DNA from: UBA940 sp964464465
GTDB lineage: Bacteria > Bacteroidota > Bacteroidia > Bacteroidales > Rikenellaceae
Assembly (NCBI GenBank): GCA_964464465.1
Contig: CAYXGF010000003.1
Location: forward strand, 17,547 to 81,546
Length of the DNA: 64,000 bases
Direction: 5' to 3'
Part shown: positions 34,685 to 44,073 of the stretch, in pieces
Layout: the number at the start of each line of letters is the position of its first letter
Position numbering within the stretch: position 1 is the first letter of the stretch
Program-made: the position numbers and the translations under genes
Notes under the pieces: model-generated
Told to the model about the DNA's origin: nothing
The model's input: the letters and a program-made list of their open reading frames with translations, nothing else
Databases searched by the model: none

Positions 34685-35287
34685 ATGCCAACCAATAAAA
34701 GGAAAATACAGGAAATCAATGCAGGCTCCATGGCGGACATCTCGTTTCTGCTGCTGATATTCTTCCTTGTGGCCACTACCATGAATGTGGATACCGGTAT
34801 CGCGCGTATATTGCCTCCTATGCCTGAAAACGACCAGAAGTTGAAGGACCAGGATGTCAAGGAGCGAAACCTGATGAACGTGTTCGTGAACAAGTTCGAC
34901 CAAATCATGATTGTCGGCAAGGGACAGATTGATATTTTGCAGCTTAAAGACGTGGTGAAAGACTTCGTCGTCAACAGATTCAACGAGGAAAACCTGCCGG
35001 AGAAGGAGAATACAGAAATTGAGATGCCTGACGGAAGCAAATGGGTATATCCTGTGAGCAAGGGTGTCATATCGCTTCAAAATGACCGCGGTACGAGCTA
35101 CAACATGTACATTATGGTGCAGAACGAGCTTACCCGTGCATTTAATGAGGTGCGTGACGAAGTATCCATGCAGAAGTTCGGCGTAAAATTCTCCGACCTG
35201 TCCGAGGAACAGCGCAGTGTAATACAGAAAGCTGTACCTTTGAAAATTTCGGAGGCAGAACCGCGTAACGTAGAGGGAGGAAAGTAG
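34685..35287 (+). CDS. exbD: ExbD-family biopolymer transporter, first copy
   Basis: 200 residues: short cytoplasmic N-terminus, one TM (about 17-34, MADISFLLLIFFLVATTM) with the Asp needed for proton passage, then a periplasmic domain longer than usual for ExbD. The extra C-terminal part (about 110-200, rich in charged residues) is typical of the first of two ExbD proteins in Bacteroidota. It ends one base before the second exbD. Confidence 0.92.
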   Translation: MPTNKRKIQEINAGSMADISFLLLIFFLVATTMNVDTGIARILPPMPENDQKLKDQDVKERNLMNVFVNKFDQIMIVGKGQIDILQLKDVVKDFVVNRFNEENLPEKENTEIEMPDGSKWVYPVSKGVISLQNDRGTSYNMYIMVQNELTRAFNEVRDEVSMQKFGVKFSDLSEEQRSVIQKAVPLKISEAEPRNVEGGK

Positions 35288-35288
35288 T

Positions 35289-35762
35289 ATGGCTGTAATG
35301 AAGAAAAAAGGCAATAAGGAGATTCCGGCGATTTCCACCTCATCTCTGCCTGACGTGATATTCATGCTTATATTCTTCTTTATGGTTTCGACCACCATGC
35401 GTGAACAGGAGATTCTGGTCTCGACCAAACTTCCCGAAGCCACTGAGGTGCAGAAATTGGAAAAGAAGCAGTTGGTAAGTTATATCTACATCGGTCCTCC
35501 TACCAGAGCTATGCAGCAGAAATGGGGTACTTCTCCCCGTATTCAGCTCAATGACAGCTATCGTACTGCCAAGGATATAGGTGAGTTCGTGGCTTCTGAA
35601 CGCGATAAGCTCAGTGAAGCGGACCGTGCGGCCATGACCATATGTATCAAGGCGGATGCAACCACTACCATGGGTAATATTACCGATGTCAAGCAGGAAT
35701 TGCGTCGTGCGAGTGCTCTGAAAGTAAACTATGCCGCATCCAAAGGTTTAGGTTACAGATAG
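35289..35762 (+). CDS. exbD: ExbD-family biopolymer transporter, second copy
   Basis: 157 residues, TM about 19-38 (LPDVIFMLIFFFMVSTTM, Asp conserved), then a periplasmic ExbD domain. Only about a quarter alike to the first copy by eye outside the TM, so the two probably form a heterodimer arm of the complex. A strong terminator follows 23 bases after the stop. Confidence 0.92.
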   Translation: MAVMKKKGNKEIPAISTSSLPDVIFMLIFFFMVSTTMREQEILVSTKLPEATEVQKLEKKQLVSYIYIGPPTRAMQQKWGTSPRIQLNDSYRTAKDIGEFVASERDKLSEADRAAMTICIKADATTTMGNITDVKQELRRASALKVNYAASKGLGYR

Positions 35763-35784
35763 GATATAACAGTAATTAATTTCA

Positions 35785-35825
35785 ATGAATCGGGCGTTTA
35801 TTATTAAAAGCCCGGTTCATTTTTC
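35785..35825 (+). terminator. Intrinsic terminator of the exb operon
   Basis: ATGAATCGGGC pairs with GCCCGGTTCAT (one G-U) across a 14-base loop, then TTTT. Placed just after the second exbD. Confidence 0.88.
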
Positions 35826-36915
35826 GTTTATCATCTGTTTCAGCTGATTATGTGCTTCTGAATCGTGACTGCGGCGTAGTGCATGAGTGGTATTGGGCCG
35901 TGTAGCATGGATGGAATATGAAGTGTGGAATGATTGCCACGATGTACTGGGATTGGTGTAGTGATGTGTGTTGAATGAGTAAAGTGTAGTCCGGCAGTTA
36001 GAGTATAGCAGAAGTGTTGCGTAGCATGTGTCGTGCTGGCGGTTGTCTACTGTGGGTATCCGACCGTGGAGACAATACGGCCGGAATAACAGCGAGATGT
36101 AGAGTTATATATATTGATTTGGAGAGCTTACAAGTTACAACATGCGTTCCTGCAAGACTAAAACAGATATTAACGTTAACTTTTATAATAATTATTTTTA
36201 TTTGTAAGAATATGAAACATCGAATGTTTGACGTTTAGGCGTTTCGTTAGTCATATAGTGAAAGTGTTTTATATGCTTATGAAGCCGATTGAATGGCTTT
36301 CGACTTTTGTATGGAAAAGTTCTCTTGGATGTTTTACTGTCGTGATATGATGTTTTCTTGTGTCATGCCGTTTGTAATTGTTCCGCAATAGAGAAGTTTA
36401 TCCATAATATAATTATGGAAACTATATGCAATCTTACACTATGAGTTTGGTATTATTTTTTTTGCAAACAGCGTTGGGTGTGCGCGGACCGCAATTATTG
36501 CGGCAAAGGCCTGCTACCTGTGTTTCTGTTCAAGTTGCAAGCGCGATGAGAGTGAACTGCGGGGAGGACCTCGACGATGTGTAAAGTTTATATATGGTTT
36601 TGTCTGTAATTATTTAATATAGGTCAGTTACATGCAGTATTGATGCTGACGGATGCCGTTGGGTTGTAGTACATGCGGATTGGGATAAGCATATATCTCT
36701 GTTCGTGTGTTTTTTTATTGCTTGTATTGGAATTTATATGATACCGTATCATAAAAATTCATTGGATGAATTGCTGTTTTTTTTACTGATAATTACAAAT
36801 TAGTTGTAGTAAATCCGATTGGTATGTTTCATATTTACAAAAAGATGAATCAAATCGTAAATATCTGTATCTCAGTCAAAATGCCTTGTAATAAATGATG
36901 ATGTAATATTGTATT
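35826..36915. other. AT-rich region with no gene, about 1.1 kb
   Basis: Base composition is clearly lower in GC than around it, with many stops in all frames. No consensus TAnnTTTG promoter, tRNA, or recognisable protein remnant was found by eye. A small perfect hairpin AAACAT CGA ATGTTT lies at 36215-36229. It may be decayed acquired DNA. Confidence 0.6.
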
Positions 36916-37476
36916 TTGCGTGAAAATCCATTTCTTTTGGGCGCAATAATAATATATTTCGCATTGGGTTGCATGATAACATTAGTTATTATGAGTTGCT
37001 TGTTTTATAGAATTAGTATGAATGAGTATTGTGGCAGAATTACCGGAGAGAAAATGGATGTAGTGGAATTTTTCGACTGTAACGGAATGATGGCCGAAGC
37101 ATGCGACCCGGATGAGGCTTTGGCGCACAGTATTCGCGAAGCGTTCGAAGTGAAGCGCCTTCATCTGAATCCGGAGCTGACTTTGAATTCGTTGGCTGCG
37201 GAATGCGGAACAAACAGAACATATCTGTCGGAGTATTTGAACCGCAGGTTGAATATGAGTTTCAATGATTTTGTAAACGACTACCGAATAGTCAATGAAA
37301 GTATTCCGCTTATAAATAAGTTTCCTCACCTGTCATTTGCATACATCGCTGAGAAATCAGGTTTCGGTAGTGTCGCCACATTCCGAAGAGCGTTTATTCG
37401 GAAGATGGGAATGACGCCATCCCAATACAAGGATATGGTTCGTAAGAAGATGACGTCGGGCGGCGGAGCGGTTTGA
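36916..37476 (+). CDS. Membrane-anchored AraC-type HTH regulator, short or truncated
   Basis: Up to 186 residues. A hydrophobic helix (about 7-31, AIIIYFALGCMITLVIM) precedes a C-terminal AraC-type double HTH (about 85-180): 'LTLNSLAAECGTNRTYLSEYLN' and 'SFAYIAEKSGFGSVATFRRAF' followed by 'MGMTPSQYKDM'. Related Bacteroidota regulators often carry several TMs or a sensor part; here a stop lies just upstream (36904-36906) and the first codon would be TTG at 36916, with ATGs only at 36973 and 37018. It may be a truncated relic or a small regulator. It faces the fimbrillin operon, a natural candidate target. N-terminal part AT-rich, C-terminal part not. Confidence 0.65.
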   Translation: MRENPFLLGAIIIYFALGCMITLVIMSCLFYRISMNEYCGRITGEKMDVVEFFDCNGMMAEACDPDEALAHSIREAFEVKRLHLNPELTLNSLAAECGTNRTYLSEYLNRRLNMSFNDFVNDYRIVNESIPLINKFPHLSFAYIAEKSGFGSVATFRRAFIRKMGMTPSQYKDMVRKKMTSGGGAV

Positions 37477-37513
37477 TGCTTAGAGAATCGAAATCGGTAG
37501 TGGGGCGATAAAG

Positions 37514-37543
37514 AAAAAGCATCCTTTTACAGGATGCTTTTTT
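37514..37543. terminator. Bidirectional terminator between AraC-like gene and lipoprotein operon
   Basis: AGCATCC and GGATGCT around TTTTACA, flanked by A5 on the left and T6 on the right, so it can end transcription from both sides. Confidence 0.85.
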
Positions 37544-37566
37544 AGCGAGTGTGCTACCCTGGGTTC

Positions 37567-39081
37567 TTATTGGTATCGTACCGATACACTATGTACTTGT
37601 GCCTGGCCTCCGAGTCTTGTCCGTACGCCTGTCTTGCATTCTATCGAACTGTTTCCGGATGACAAGACTGCGTTTTTAGATATGTTGTAGGTCTTGCTGT
37701 CCTTGTTGCTTTGTTGCGTGAAAAGAGTATTGCCGCCGACTGTCAATGTGAATGTAGGGTTATACCATATTACGGCTTTGTTGGAATTTACATTTACCGA
37801 TACGTCGACAACAGTATTTATTGTTTCCGGAATGTTGAACGTCAGCGTTATCTGAGGGTCGTTTGTAGAGGTGCCGTCCATGCCCAACTGAACATACGAG
37901 TCCCGGAAATGTACGTTGGCGGTGTTCGAGGCAGTCCATCTGTCGGATTTGGGCGGTGCCGCGGAATAGGGTATTCCGGTAACCGTTGCGTCTTTTGAGG
38001 CGGAGTAGAAGATGTTGCCGTCCAAGGTTTTGACGTAGGCGCGGATGGTGTACTGTTTCCATTCGAGGCCGGTGAGTGTCGCAGGTGTGAAGTTCTTGCC
38101 GGAGCGGTCGGCTGCGATGTGTGTGCCGTCGTACTCGATGCCCGTTTCGGCGACCATGGTATTGGATATGCCGGAGAATGTGCATGTGCCGAAGCGCATC
38201 TCCGAGCCGTCGATGTCGTTGGTTTTGGCTACTGTGCCGTCGGTGGTATATGATGTCTTCACCTCGCCGAGTTGAACGCTTGCCGGACAGAAAACAAGCG
38301 AGCCCAGCGAGTATGCTTTGCCTGCCTCCAAAAGAGTCATCGAGCCGACGCTCTGAATCATCTTTTCGGTGCCGCGTGTCAGTGTAAGGCATATTCCCTT
38401 GGACAGCTCAATGGCGGGCATGTGTATGAATACGGTTTGTGAGGCGGGGGTTACCTCTATGCTTTTCGCTCCGGAGCAGGAGAATGCGTCCGAATTGAAA
38501 TCATATGTGTATGTTCCTGCTATGTCCTCTCCGCCTATGGCATTGATAGTGATGAGGTCGACCTGCGAGTCGGTATTAAGGATGAGCACGGCGCCGGCCT
38601 GTCGGAAATGCAGGCTCAGATTGGAGGGGCCGCTGCCTGCTGCGACTGCCGACGAGGCTGTCATCATAGGCTCGGGAAGCGTGCCGTCCTGCGATGATTC
38701 TATACGGAATGATGCTGTGTGATTGCCGGAACCGAGGGCGTCTGCCGGATATGCGGCGTAGAGTCTGTCGCCTGTGGCGTATGACGGAGCAGCTATTTCG
38801 CCGCAGAACATTTTGCAGTCCGAGGTGGAGAGCTCGTATGTCTGCATCGAGGGGTCGGATGCGACAGAGACTCCTATGCGGTCGCCATTTTGCCAGGAGG
38901 CCTTGCCGTCGGTCTTGTCGATAGTGGCGCGAGTGTCGTTAGTGCCGTCGTAACGGCTGTCGATTGTCGCTCCTATCGAGACTTGTTGCGTGTTGTGTTC
39001 GCGGGGAGAGTATTCTGTATCGGTTTCGGAGCATGCTGCGGCAAAGACCGCAATCGCAAGCGAAATAAAAAATCTTTTCAT
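37567..39081 (-). CDS. Fimbrillin-like lipoprotein A
   Basis: 504 residues. Lipoprotein signal with lipobox FAAAC (C17). N-terminal fimbrillin-type domain (about 40-270): 'KASWQNGDRIGV', 'RLYAAYPADA', 'LSLHFRQAGAVLIL' and 'SQTVFIHMPA' are the usual strand motifs. T50-R51-A52 fits an Arg-type maturation site. The C-terminal half (about 280-504) is beta-rich and unlike the fimbrillin core, ending near 'LGGQAQVHSVSVRYQ'; it could be an adhesive tip. Last gene of the operon. Surface location is from family knowledge. Confidence 0.85.
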   Translation of the reverse strand: MKRFFISLAIAVFAAACSETDTEYSPREHNTQQVSIGATIDSRYDGTNDTRATIDKTDGKASWQNGDRIGVSVASDPSMQTYELSTSDCKMFCGEIAAPSYATGDRLYAAYPADALGSGNHTASFRIESSQDGTLPEPMMTASSAVAAGSGPSNLSLHFRQAGAVLILNTDSQVDLITINAIGGEDIAGTYTYDFNSDAFSCSGAKSIEVTPASQTVFIHMPAIELSKGICLTLTRGTEKMIQSVGSMTLLEAGKAYSLGSLVFCPASVQLGEVKTSYTTDGTVAKTNDIDGSEMRFGTCTFSGISNTMVAETGIEYDGTHIAADRSGKNFTPATLTGLEWKQYTIRAYVKTLDGNIFYSASKDATVTGIPYSAAPPKSDRWTASNTANVHFRDSYVQLGMDGTSTNDPQITLTFNIPETINTVVDVSVNVNSNKAVIWYNPTFTLTVGGNTLFTQQSNKDSKTYNISKNAVLSSGNSSIECKTGVRTRLGGQAQVHSVSVRYQ

Positions 39082-39100
39082 AATCTGTTTTGCGGTTTCG

Positions 39101-39271
39101 TTATTCGTCCAGGGAAAATTGTCCGTCGGGATTGTTGATGTCGAATCCGTCGAGTTCTACATTGGAATCATTGAGACTGATTGAACCGGCAAAGCCGTGT
39201 TCGACGTGAAATTCGATAAATGAAATCTGCGGAGAGACGTATTCAGTCTCTCCATTTACTCTGTTTGTCAT
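39101..39271 (-). CDS. 56-residue peptide with Glu-x-Gly-Phe-Ala-x-Ser motif
   Basis: ATG at 39271, stop TAA at 39101-39103, filling the gap between two lipoprotein genes with no overlap (19 bases to the downstream ATG). Residues 11-20 (YVSPQISFIE) lead to E24-H-G-F-A-G-S30 and an acidic, Asn/Asp-rich tail (to SLDE). No signal peptide and no cysteine. I recall similar small ORFs with an E-x-G-F-A-x-S core beside Bacteroidales surface-lipoprotein loci, but no function. It may be a structural micro-subunit, a regulator or a modified peptide. Missed by gene finders with a 60-codon floor. Confidence 0.65.
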   Translation of the reverse strand: MTNRVNGETEYVSPQISFIEFHVEHGFAGSISLNDSNVELDGFDINNPDGQFSLDE

Positions 39272-39282
39272 GTCTGGTATTG

Positions 39283-39999
39283 TTATTTTTCGTTGTGCAA
39301 CTCCTCATCCTCGGTCCACCGTTCTATTACGGCGCCAAGTGAGCCTTCTCCGGCTTGCGGGCTGATTGTCAGCGTCACGCGTCTCCATTGTCCGGCCGTC
39401 AGGTCGCCGGCGGTCATGGAAAATGTCTCGCGTACTCCGTCCACCATTCCGTCGAACTCGATGTGCATGGTGTTTGTTGCCTGCGGGGCCATGAAATATC
39501 CGGCGCGGGTGTCTCCTTTCTCGAAATCGAGCGTTCCGTCGCCTATCTGTACGCGCGTCGAGAACTCCTCGCCGAGCGCTGCTTTCAGGTCTTCGCTGTA
39601 ATCTACCGTTACCCTGATGTTTTGCAAGGTGCATATGACGGAGACTTCCGTAGTGCGGTGTGATACTACCTGGGCAGCCTGTGAACCGTAATAATAGGGT
39701 GCTTCCCACGCAGCCGGCTGCTGTGCGGAGGATGACGCTGCGGTGACGGTGTAATTACCGGCCGGAAGCGATATCTTTTCCGGAACCTCGGTCATGCGCC
39801 AGCTTCCGGCTTCTGCCTGATTTTCATCGAGGACCGTTATGATGAAGTCGTCGGTGGCTGCGGCGCGGGTTATGTCGGCGGTTATTCCGGACATTCTTAT
39901 GAATCCGTATTCCGACTGCGGCTGTCCGCCTTCTTGTGCCGTGCAGCCGGCCAGCAGAGCAGCTGCCGATATGATGATGTGCGATATGTATCGTTTCAT
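39283..39999 (-). CDS. DUF4493 lipoprotein, small
   Basis: 238 residues. Lipobox LLAGC (C19). T44-R45-A46 motif. DUF4493 pattern: 'DFIITVLDENQAEAGSW', 'VPEKISLPAGNYTVTA', 'WEAPYYYG', then a second beta-rich part ('FMAPQATNTMHIEFDG'). Similar to the N-terminal domains of the two larger DUF4493 proteins of this operon. Structural role in a surface fibre is inference. Confidence 0.85.
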   Translation of the reverse strand: MKRYISHIIISAAALLAGCTAQEGGQPQSEYGFIRMSGITADITRAAATDDFIITVLDENQAEAGSWRMTEVPEKISLPAGNYTVTAASSSAQQPAAWEAPYYYGSQAAQVVSHRTTEVSVICTLQNIRVTVDYSEDLKAALGEEFSTRVQIGDGTLDFEKGDTRAGYFMAPQATNTMHIEFDGMVDGVRETFSMTAGDLTAGQWRRVTLTISPQAGEGSLGAVIERWTEDEELHNEK

Positions 40000-40009
40000 G
40001 TGTTTTTTA

Positions 40010-41689
40010 TTACTTTATATAAACCCTTATATTGTCGATTGGAGTATCGGAATAAGTGGTCCATGTGCCGCTGGTGATGTTGGTACGCCAACTGAGACGC
40101 GTGGCCGGACCGGCTCCACGTACTTCGAATTTGTAGGCGGACGGTGATGAAGAACTGCCTTTGGGGAGAGTAAAAGTCGCACAGACGTTGGTTATTGCCG
40201 TTTCCGAACTTATTGTTCCTGTCGTCTCTGTCGTACCGACTTGCAGCGGGGTAGCCACCGACCCGGCTCCGGCAGTGAACTCAACAACTATGTCGACCGA
40301 GTGTCCGGCTTTTATCGCATCGCCTATCGGGGCGCTGTCCAAACGTCCCTGATACCGGCCTGCAATCCATGCATAGAACGGTCTGAGCGATATATGTCCT
40401 GCTGCCTTGCCGTTGCTTCTCGATGCGCTCCATCCCGGAAGCCCCACACTGCCGAGGTCCTTGCTGCCGGTGGTCGCTTCGTCGGTATATTCTGCCAGGT
40501 CGTCGAAGTACTGCGACATGAGATACGGCACGCGGCACTCGACACGGTTCGTCTCTCCTGCGCGTATTACGGGCATTGTGATTCTGTCGTGTACTACGGC
40601 GTCCTCCGAAGTGTAGGTTATGTTCAGCTCCATAGAGGATATATCATCCGCATCCGCTGCCAGTGCGAATTGTTGGCAGCCGTCAGTGGCGAATCCGGGA
40701 GTCTCTAAGGTCAGGGATGACGAGCCGTTGCCAAGATTTACGGTTGGGTCATCGGCTGTGATGGTGATGCTCTGGGGTATCTGTCCGAGTCTGTTTTCCG
40801 CAAGGTCGAGCTGTATGATTGTGCGTTCGGTTGCTGACTGCGGAATATCGAGGCTGACAGGAGTTACGTGTCCGGGTTTGAAGTCGCGTCCCGGAAGCGT
40901 CAGCGTGCAGATGTCGAATCGCGTGCGCACTTTGACCTGTACGGTGCCTTGCGAGGCGTCGCAGGGGGCGAAGAATATCCACAGCGGGGCTTCTCCGGCG
41001 TCGGTTCCTGCATCTGGTATGAGCGATACGGTCGTGTTTCCGTTGTCGAGTACGGCCGGCTCGTCGGGGCGGGTGATGTCGAACCCTGCATTTCCGCTTA
41101 CGGGCGCAGGGAATGTGAAGTCTATCTGTTTGATTCTTTCGTTCAGGCCGTTGCACCCTTCGGGTATCGATATGCGGAATGCGTGCAGCGCGTGGCTGAA
41201 TCCGAGCGAGAGGTTGCTGCTGCGCTGCGACAGCGATTTGTCTGTCGCCGGCGCTGCGAGAAGAATGTCCGATTTTCCGTATGTGCCGTCCTGTGTCGTG
41301 GCGATTTCAAGTACGGCCGTATTTCCGTCGCAGGACAGCGCCTCGGGGTATGTGGCGTAATAGGTGTATGTTCCTGCGGCCATTGCAGGCATCAGAGCGC
41401 TGAAAGAGGCTGACGCGGCGCTCTCATTGCCTGAGAATGTGAAGCTCTCGGCCGACAGAGTGCGTCCTCCGTCCGTCCGGTCAGCCCACAGCGAAATTTT
41501 ATCTCCGGGGGTCCACACAGCCGACAGCATGTCGTCGCCGACAGCAGTTCGGGACAGGCCCATGTCGGCGGTAAATGATACCTCGGTAAGTCCGGCCTGC
41601 GCGGTCGGGATTTCGGATGCGTCGCCACAGCCGTGAAGCAACAGTGCCGCACAGCCGAGCAGAGATGTTATAGTGGAAAATTTTTTCAT
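40010..41689 (-). CDS. Fimbrillin-like lipoprotein B
   Basis: 559 residues. Lipobox LLHGC (C21). S46-R47-T48 maturation-like site. Fimbrillin-type region: 'LSAVWTPGDKISLWAD', 'YTYYATYPEAL', 'SFSALMPAMAAGTY', 'LSLGFSHALHAFRISI', 'WIFFAPCDAS'. The C-terminal third (about 400-559) is a separate beta domain with 'RPFYAWIAGRYQGRLD' and ends 'PIDNIRVYIK'. Longer than a standard pilin, so perhaps a tip or accessory subunit. Confidence 0.85.
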   Translation of the reverse strand: MKKFSTITSLLGCAALLLHGCGDASEIPTAQAGLTEVSFTADMGLSRTAVGDDMLSAVWTPGDKISLWADRTDGGRTLSAESFTFSGNESAASASFSALMPAMAAGTYTYYATYPEALSCDGNTAVLEIATTQDGTYGKSDILLAAPATDKSLSQRSSNLSLGFSHALHAFRISIPEGCNGLNERIKQIDFTFPAPVSGNAGFDITRPDEPAVLDNGNTTVSLIPDAGTDAGEAPLWIFFAPCDASQGTVQVKVRTRFDICTLTLPGRDFKPGHVTPVSLDIPQSATERTIIQLDLAENRLGQIPQSITITADDPTVNLGNGSSSLTLETPGFATDGCQQFALAADADDISSMELNITYTSEDAVVHDRITMPVIRAGETNRVECRVPYLMSQYFDDLAEYTDEATTGSKDLGSVGLPGWSASRSNGKAAGHISLRPFYAWIAGRYQGRLDSAPIGDAIKAGHSVDIVVEFTAGAGSVATPLQVGTTETTGTISSETAITNVCATFTLPKGSSSSPSAYKFEVRGAGPATRLSWRTNITSGTWTTYSDTPIDNIRVYIK

Positions 41690-41702
41690 GTCAATCTGAT
41701 AA

Positions 41703-43265
41703 TCAATTGTATTCTAACCGGAATTCATCCACCTGCAACAGCGAGCCTGTACCTCCGGTGAAGTAGTCGGCCCATTTGCTGGCCGTGCAGAAGAGCAGCA
41801 GGTAACGTGGTTTTATGCTTGTTGAGCGGTAGTCGAGTTCGATTTCGAACCGGGTCCATTCGGAGACCGTTCCGCTGTGAACTATCTCTCCGAAGGCGAC
41901 GATTCCCGGCACCTTGCTGTTGAATACGGCTCTGTCCGTCGGTTTGGTCCGGACCTGATACGGAGCGTCCCAGTCGCCCAGTGCGATACATATGTGGCAT
42001 GTGTCGGGTTTGCCTTTCCATTGCGAGGCATCGAACTCCTTGCTCACGTTGTCGATAGGCCGCGGACTGTATTTGAAGTATCCGACCAGGCGGGTAGGCC
42101 GGCCTGAGAATTCGCGCCCCATGTCTACCAGACCGTTTGTGCCGTCGGTTCCTGCGTAGCTGCCGACATAGATGTTTCCTCCTGCGAGTTTGCCAAGCGA
42201 ACCTATGCCTGCGAAGCGGGTTTCCAGATATGCGGAACGTCCCTCAGGGTTTGCCTCGCATGCGTCGTCGGACGGAACGGAGTTGCTCTCGCCTATGGTC
42301 ACGGCTCCCGGGTTTCCGGTATCCCAATACTTGGAGCCGCCTTCCTCCCAGGGATTCCATGTCTTTCCGGCCTTGTGCCAGAAGTCGAAACTTCCGCCGG
42401 GGAGTTCCGGCGCCGACTCGGTGGTGAATTCGAAATCCTGGCTGTATTCACCGTCGGAGTATGAGCGGCATACGTATGCCGTGGCCGGTTCCAGACCGGT
42501 TATTTTTGCCGAAATCTCGCCCTGGATCTCCTGCGTGCCGGATACGGTGAGCCATGTCTCACTGTCTGCTCTGCGGTATTCGAATCCGTTGTCCGCTCCG
42601 GCATTGCCCACGCCTCTGAGCCATACCGATTTGGCCCATGCGTCTATGCCGGTTACTGTGGTGGATGTCTGTGTTACGAAAAGCGTCCACATCTCGTTCT
42701 TCCCGTCGTAGCTGACCGTAACCCTTACGCCGTTGCGGAAATCCGTTAGGCCGCTTACCGCCGGAGAGCAGGTGCTTCTGTCCTTGGGACCGAGTTTGAG
42801 CGAAAGTACGTTTATACAGGACAGGTCGGTTCCTTTCGGTACGTATGCGAACGCGCGGCGGCTGAACTCCTCGAAACGCGTCTGTCCCATCTGGTTTTCG
42901 ATGACAAATACGCGTTCTATCTGTTGTTGAGCGGTGATTGTCCACTCGTATTTCTGGTAGGTGGAGACGGTGACATGATACGGCTCTCTGAGATTCATTA
43001 CTGCGCCTGCCTGCAAAGGAGCCTCGGCGCCGTCGGAGAGAGTGATGGAGCGCAGAATCACCTGCGACAAATCCGTACTCTCGTCCAGTGTGAGATTTAC
43101 CGTCCGTCGGTTCTGGTCGATGTCGATGTTCAGAAGTCCGTCTACCGTCATCCCTGTGATGCGGCCCTGTATCGTAGGATATGGTGTGGTGTCCTTTATG
43201 CAGGAGCACAGCAGAAGCGGCAGAATCGCCGCTGCGGATTTCAGATATGCAGAGATTTTTCCCAT
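41703..43265 (-). CDS. PCMD-domain lipoprotein, short form
   Basis: 520 residues. Lipobox in 'LLCSC' (C22). N-terminal Ig-like DUF5018-like or unknown beta region (about 30-270), then a PCMD domain (about 285-520): 'LPGGSFDFWHKAGKTWNPW', 'GSLGKLAGGNIYVG', 'RPTRLVGYFKY', 'TRFEIELDYRS', 'DYFTGGTGSLLQVDEF'. PCMD is named for putative carbohydrate metabolism, but the biochemical role is unknown. It aligns with the end of the large DUF4493 protein. No (S/T)R(A/T) site. Confidence 0.85.
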   Translation of the reverse strand: MGKISAYLKSAAAILPLLLCSCIKDTTPYPTIQGRITGMTVDGLLNIDIDQNRRTVNLTLDESTDLSQVILRSITLSDGAEAPLQAGAVMNLREPYHVTVSTYQKYEWTITAQQQIERVFVIENQMGQTRFEEFSRRAFAYVPKGTDLSCINVLSLKLGPKDRSTCSPAVSGLTDFRNGVRVTVSYDGKNEMWTLFVTQTSTTVTGIDAWAKSVWLRGVGNAGADNGFEYRRADSETWLTVSGTQEIQGEISAKITGLEPATAYVCRSYSDGEYSQDFEFTTESAPELPGGSFDFWHKAGKTWNPWEEGGSKYWDTGNPGAVTIGESNSVPSDDACEANPEGRSAYLETRFAGIGSLGKLAGGNIYVGSYAGTDGTNGLVDMGREFSGRPTRLVGYFKYSPRPIDNVSKEFDASQWKGKPDTCHICIALGDWDAPYQVRTKPTDRAVFNSKVPGIVAFGEIVHSGTVSEWTRFEIELDYRSTSIKPRYLLLFCTASKWADYFTGGTGSLLQVDEFRLEYN

Positions 43266-43269
43266 TGCG

Positions 43270-44052
43270 TTACAGATAAAAAGCCATGCCGAAACTTATC
43301 GACAGCAGATTTATTTTGCAGTTCATGGAGCTGGTGGTTCTGGAACCTTCGTAAATCTGGTTTTTCGTCTGGCTTATGTTCTTGTAGTTGAAGCCTATGA
43401 CGCCGACCGACACTTCGAGTGCTGCTGTGTTGGTTATGAAAGCCACCACGCCAGGGCTCAGGCCTACCGAGAGGTTGAACGTTCTTTCGAACATGCCGTC
43501 CATCTGTTCGCCGTTGGCATTTACCATCCGGGCCTGTCCTCCGCCGAGTCCTGCGCGTATCTCGCTGAAAAATGCGAAACGCGAACTGTTGGCAAGGCCC
43601 ATATAGTATCGGTAGGTAATCATACCGGTGTATGAGTGCTGCAATTTGTTGTAGTCTTTGAGCGACAGGCCAAGGTCGTCGCCTATGCTAAGTTCAGCTG
43701 CGCCGATGTCGAGCAGCGAGCGTTCGTATGCCATTCGCACACCTATGGTCATGTTGTCGCGGAATGCGTAGTTGACCATAGGGGAGACATTCAGCGTGTA
43801 TCCCTTGCTCTGAATGCCGTTGACCACCAGAAACTCGTAATTGTCGTTCGAGTGCTGGGTGTAGGATATGTTGGCGCCGAAACTCCATATGCCTTTGGGC
43901 AGGAATCTGTACGATGTGACATTGAGTCCTCTGTCGCGTTTCTCCTTTCTGGAACTCCATTCTGTGATGTCGGAGTTCGTCGCGGGAGGATTTCCGGCGG
44001 AGAGGGTTAGCGTCAGTGCTGAAAACATTATGGTAAGGAGTGTTCTGTACAT
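43270..44052 (-). CDS. Outer-membrane beta-barrel of the lipoprotein operon
   Basis: 260 residues with signal peptide MYRTLLTIMFSALTLTLSAG. About eight or more amphipathic strands ('SFGANISYTQHSN', 'YTLNVSPMVNYAF', 'TIGVRMAYERS', 'FAFFSEIRAGLGG', 'FNLSVGLSPGVVAFI') and a C-terminal strand ending FYL. Probably an outer-membrane anchor or pore for the lipoproteins encoded on both sides. Closely packed: 4 bases to the PCMD gene. Confidence 0.78.
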   Translation of the reverse strand: MYRTLLTIMFSALTLTLSAGNPPATNSDITEWSSRKEKRDRGLNVTSYRFLPKGIWSFGANISYTQHSNDNYEFLVVNGIQSKGYTLNVSPMVNYAFRDNMTIGVRMAYERSLLDIGAAELSIGDDLGLSLKDYNKLQHSYTGMITYRYYMGLANSSRFAFFSEIRAGLGGGQARMVNANGEQMDGMFERTFNLSVGLSPGVVAFITNTAALEVSVGVIGFNYKNISQTKNQIYEGSRTTSSMNCKINLLSISFGMAFYL

Positions 44053-44073
44053 TATTTTGTTTGTGTTATCGGT

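Noticed and set aside
36014..36238. 74-codon frame in the AT-rich region
   Set aside because: No similarity or promoter; composition is like the surrounding non-coding sequence.
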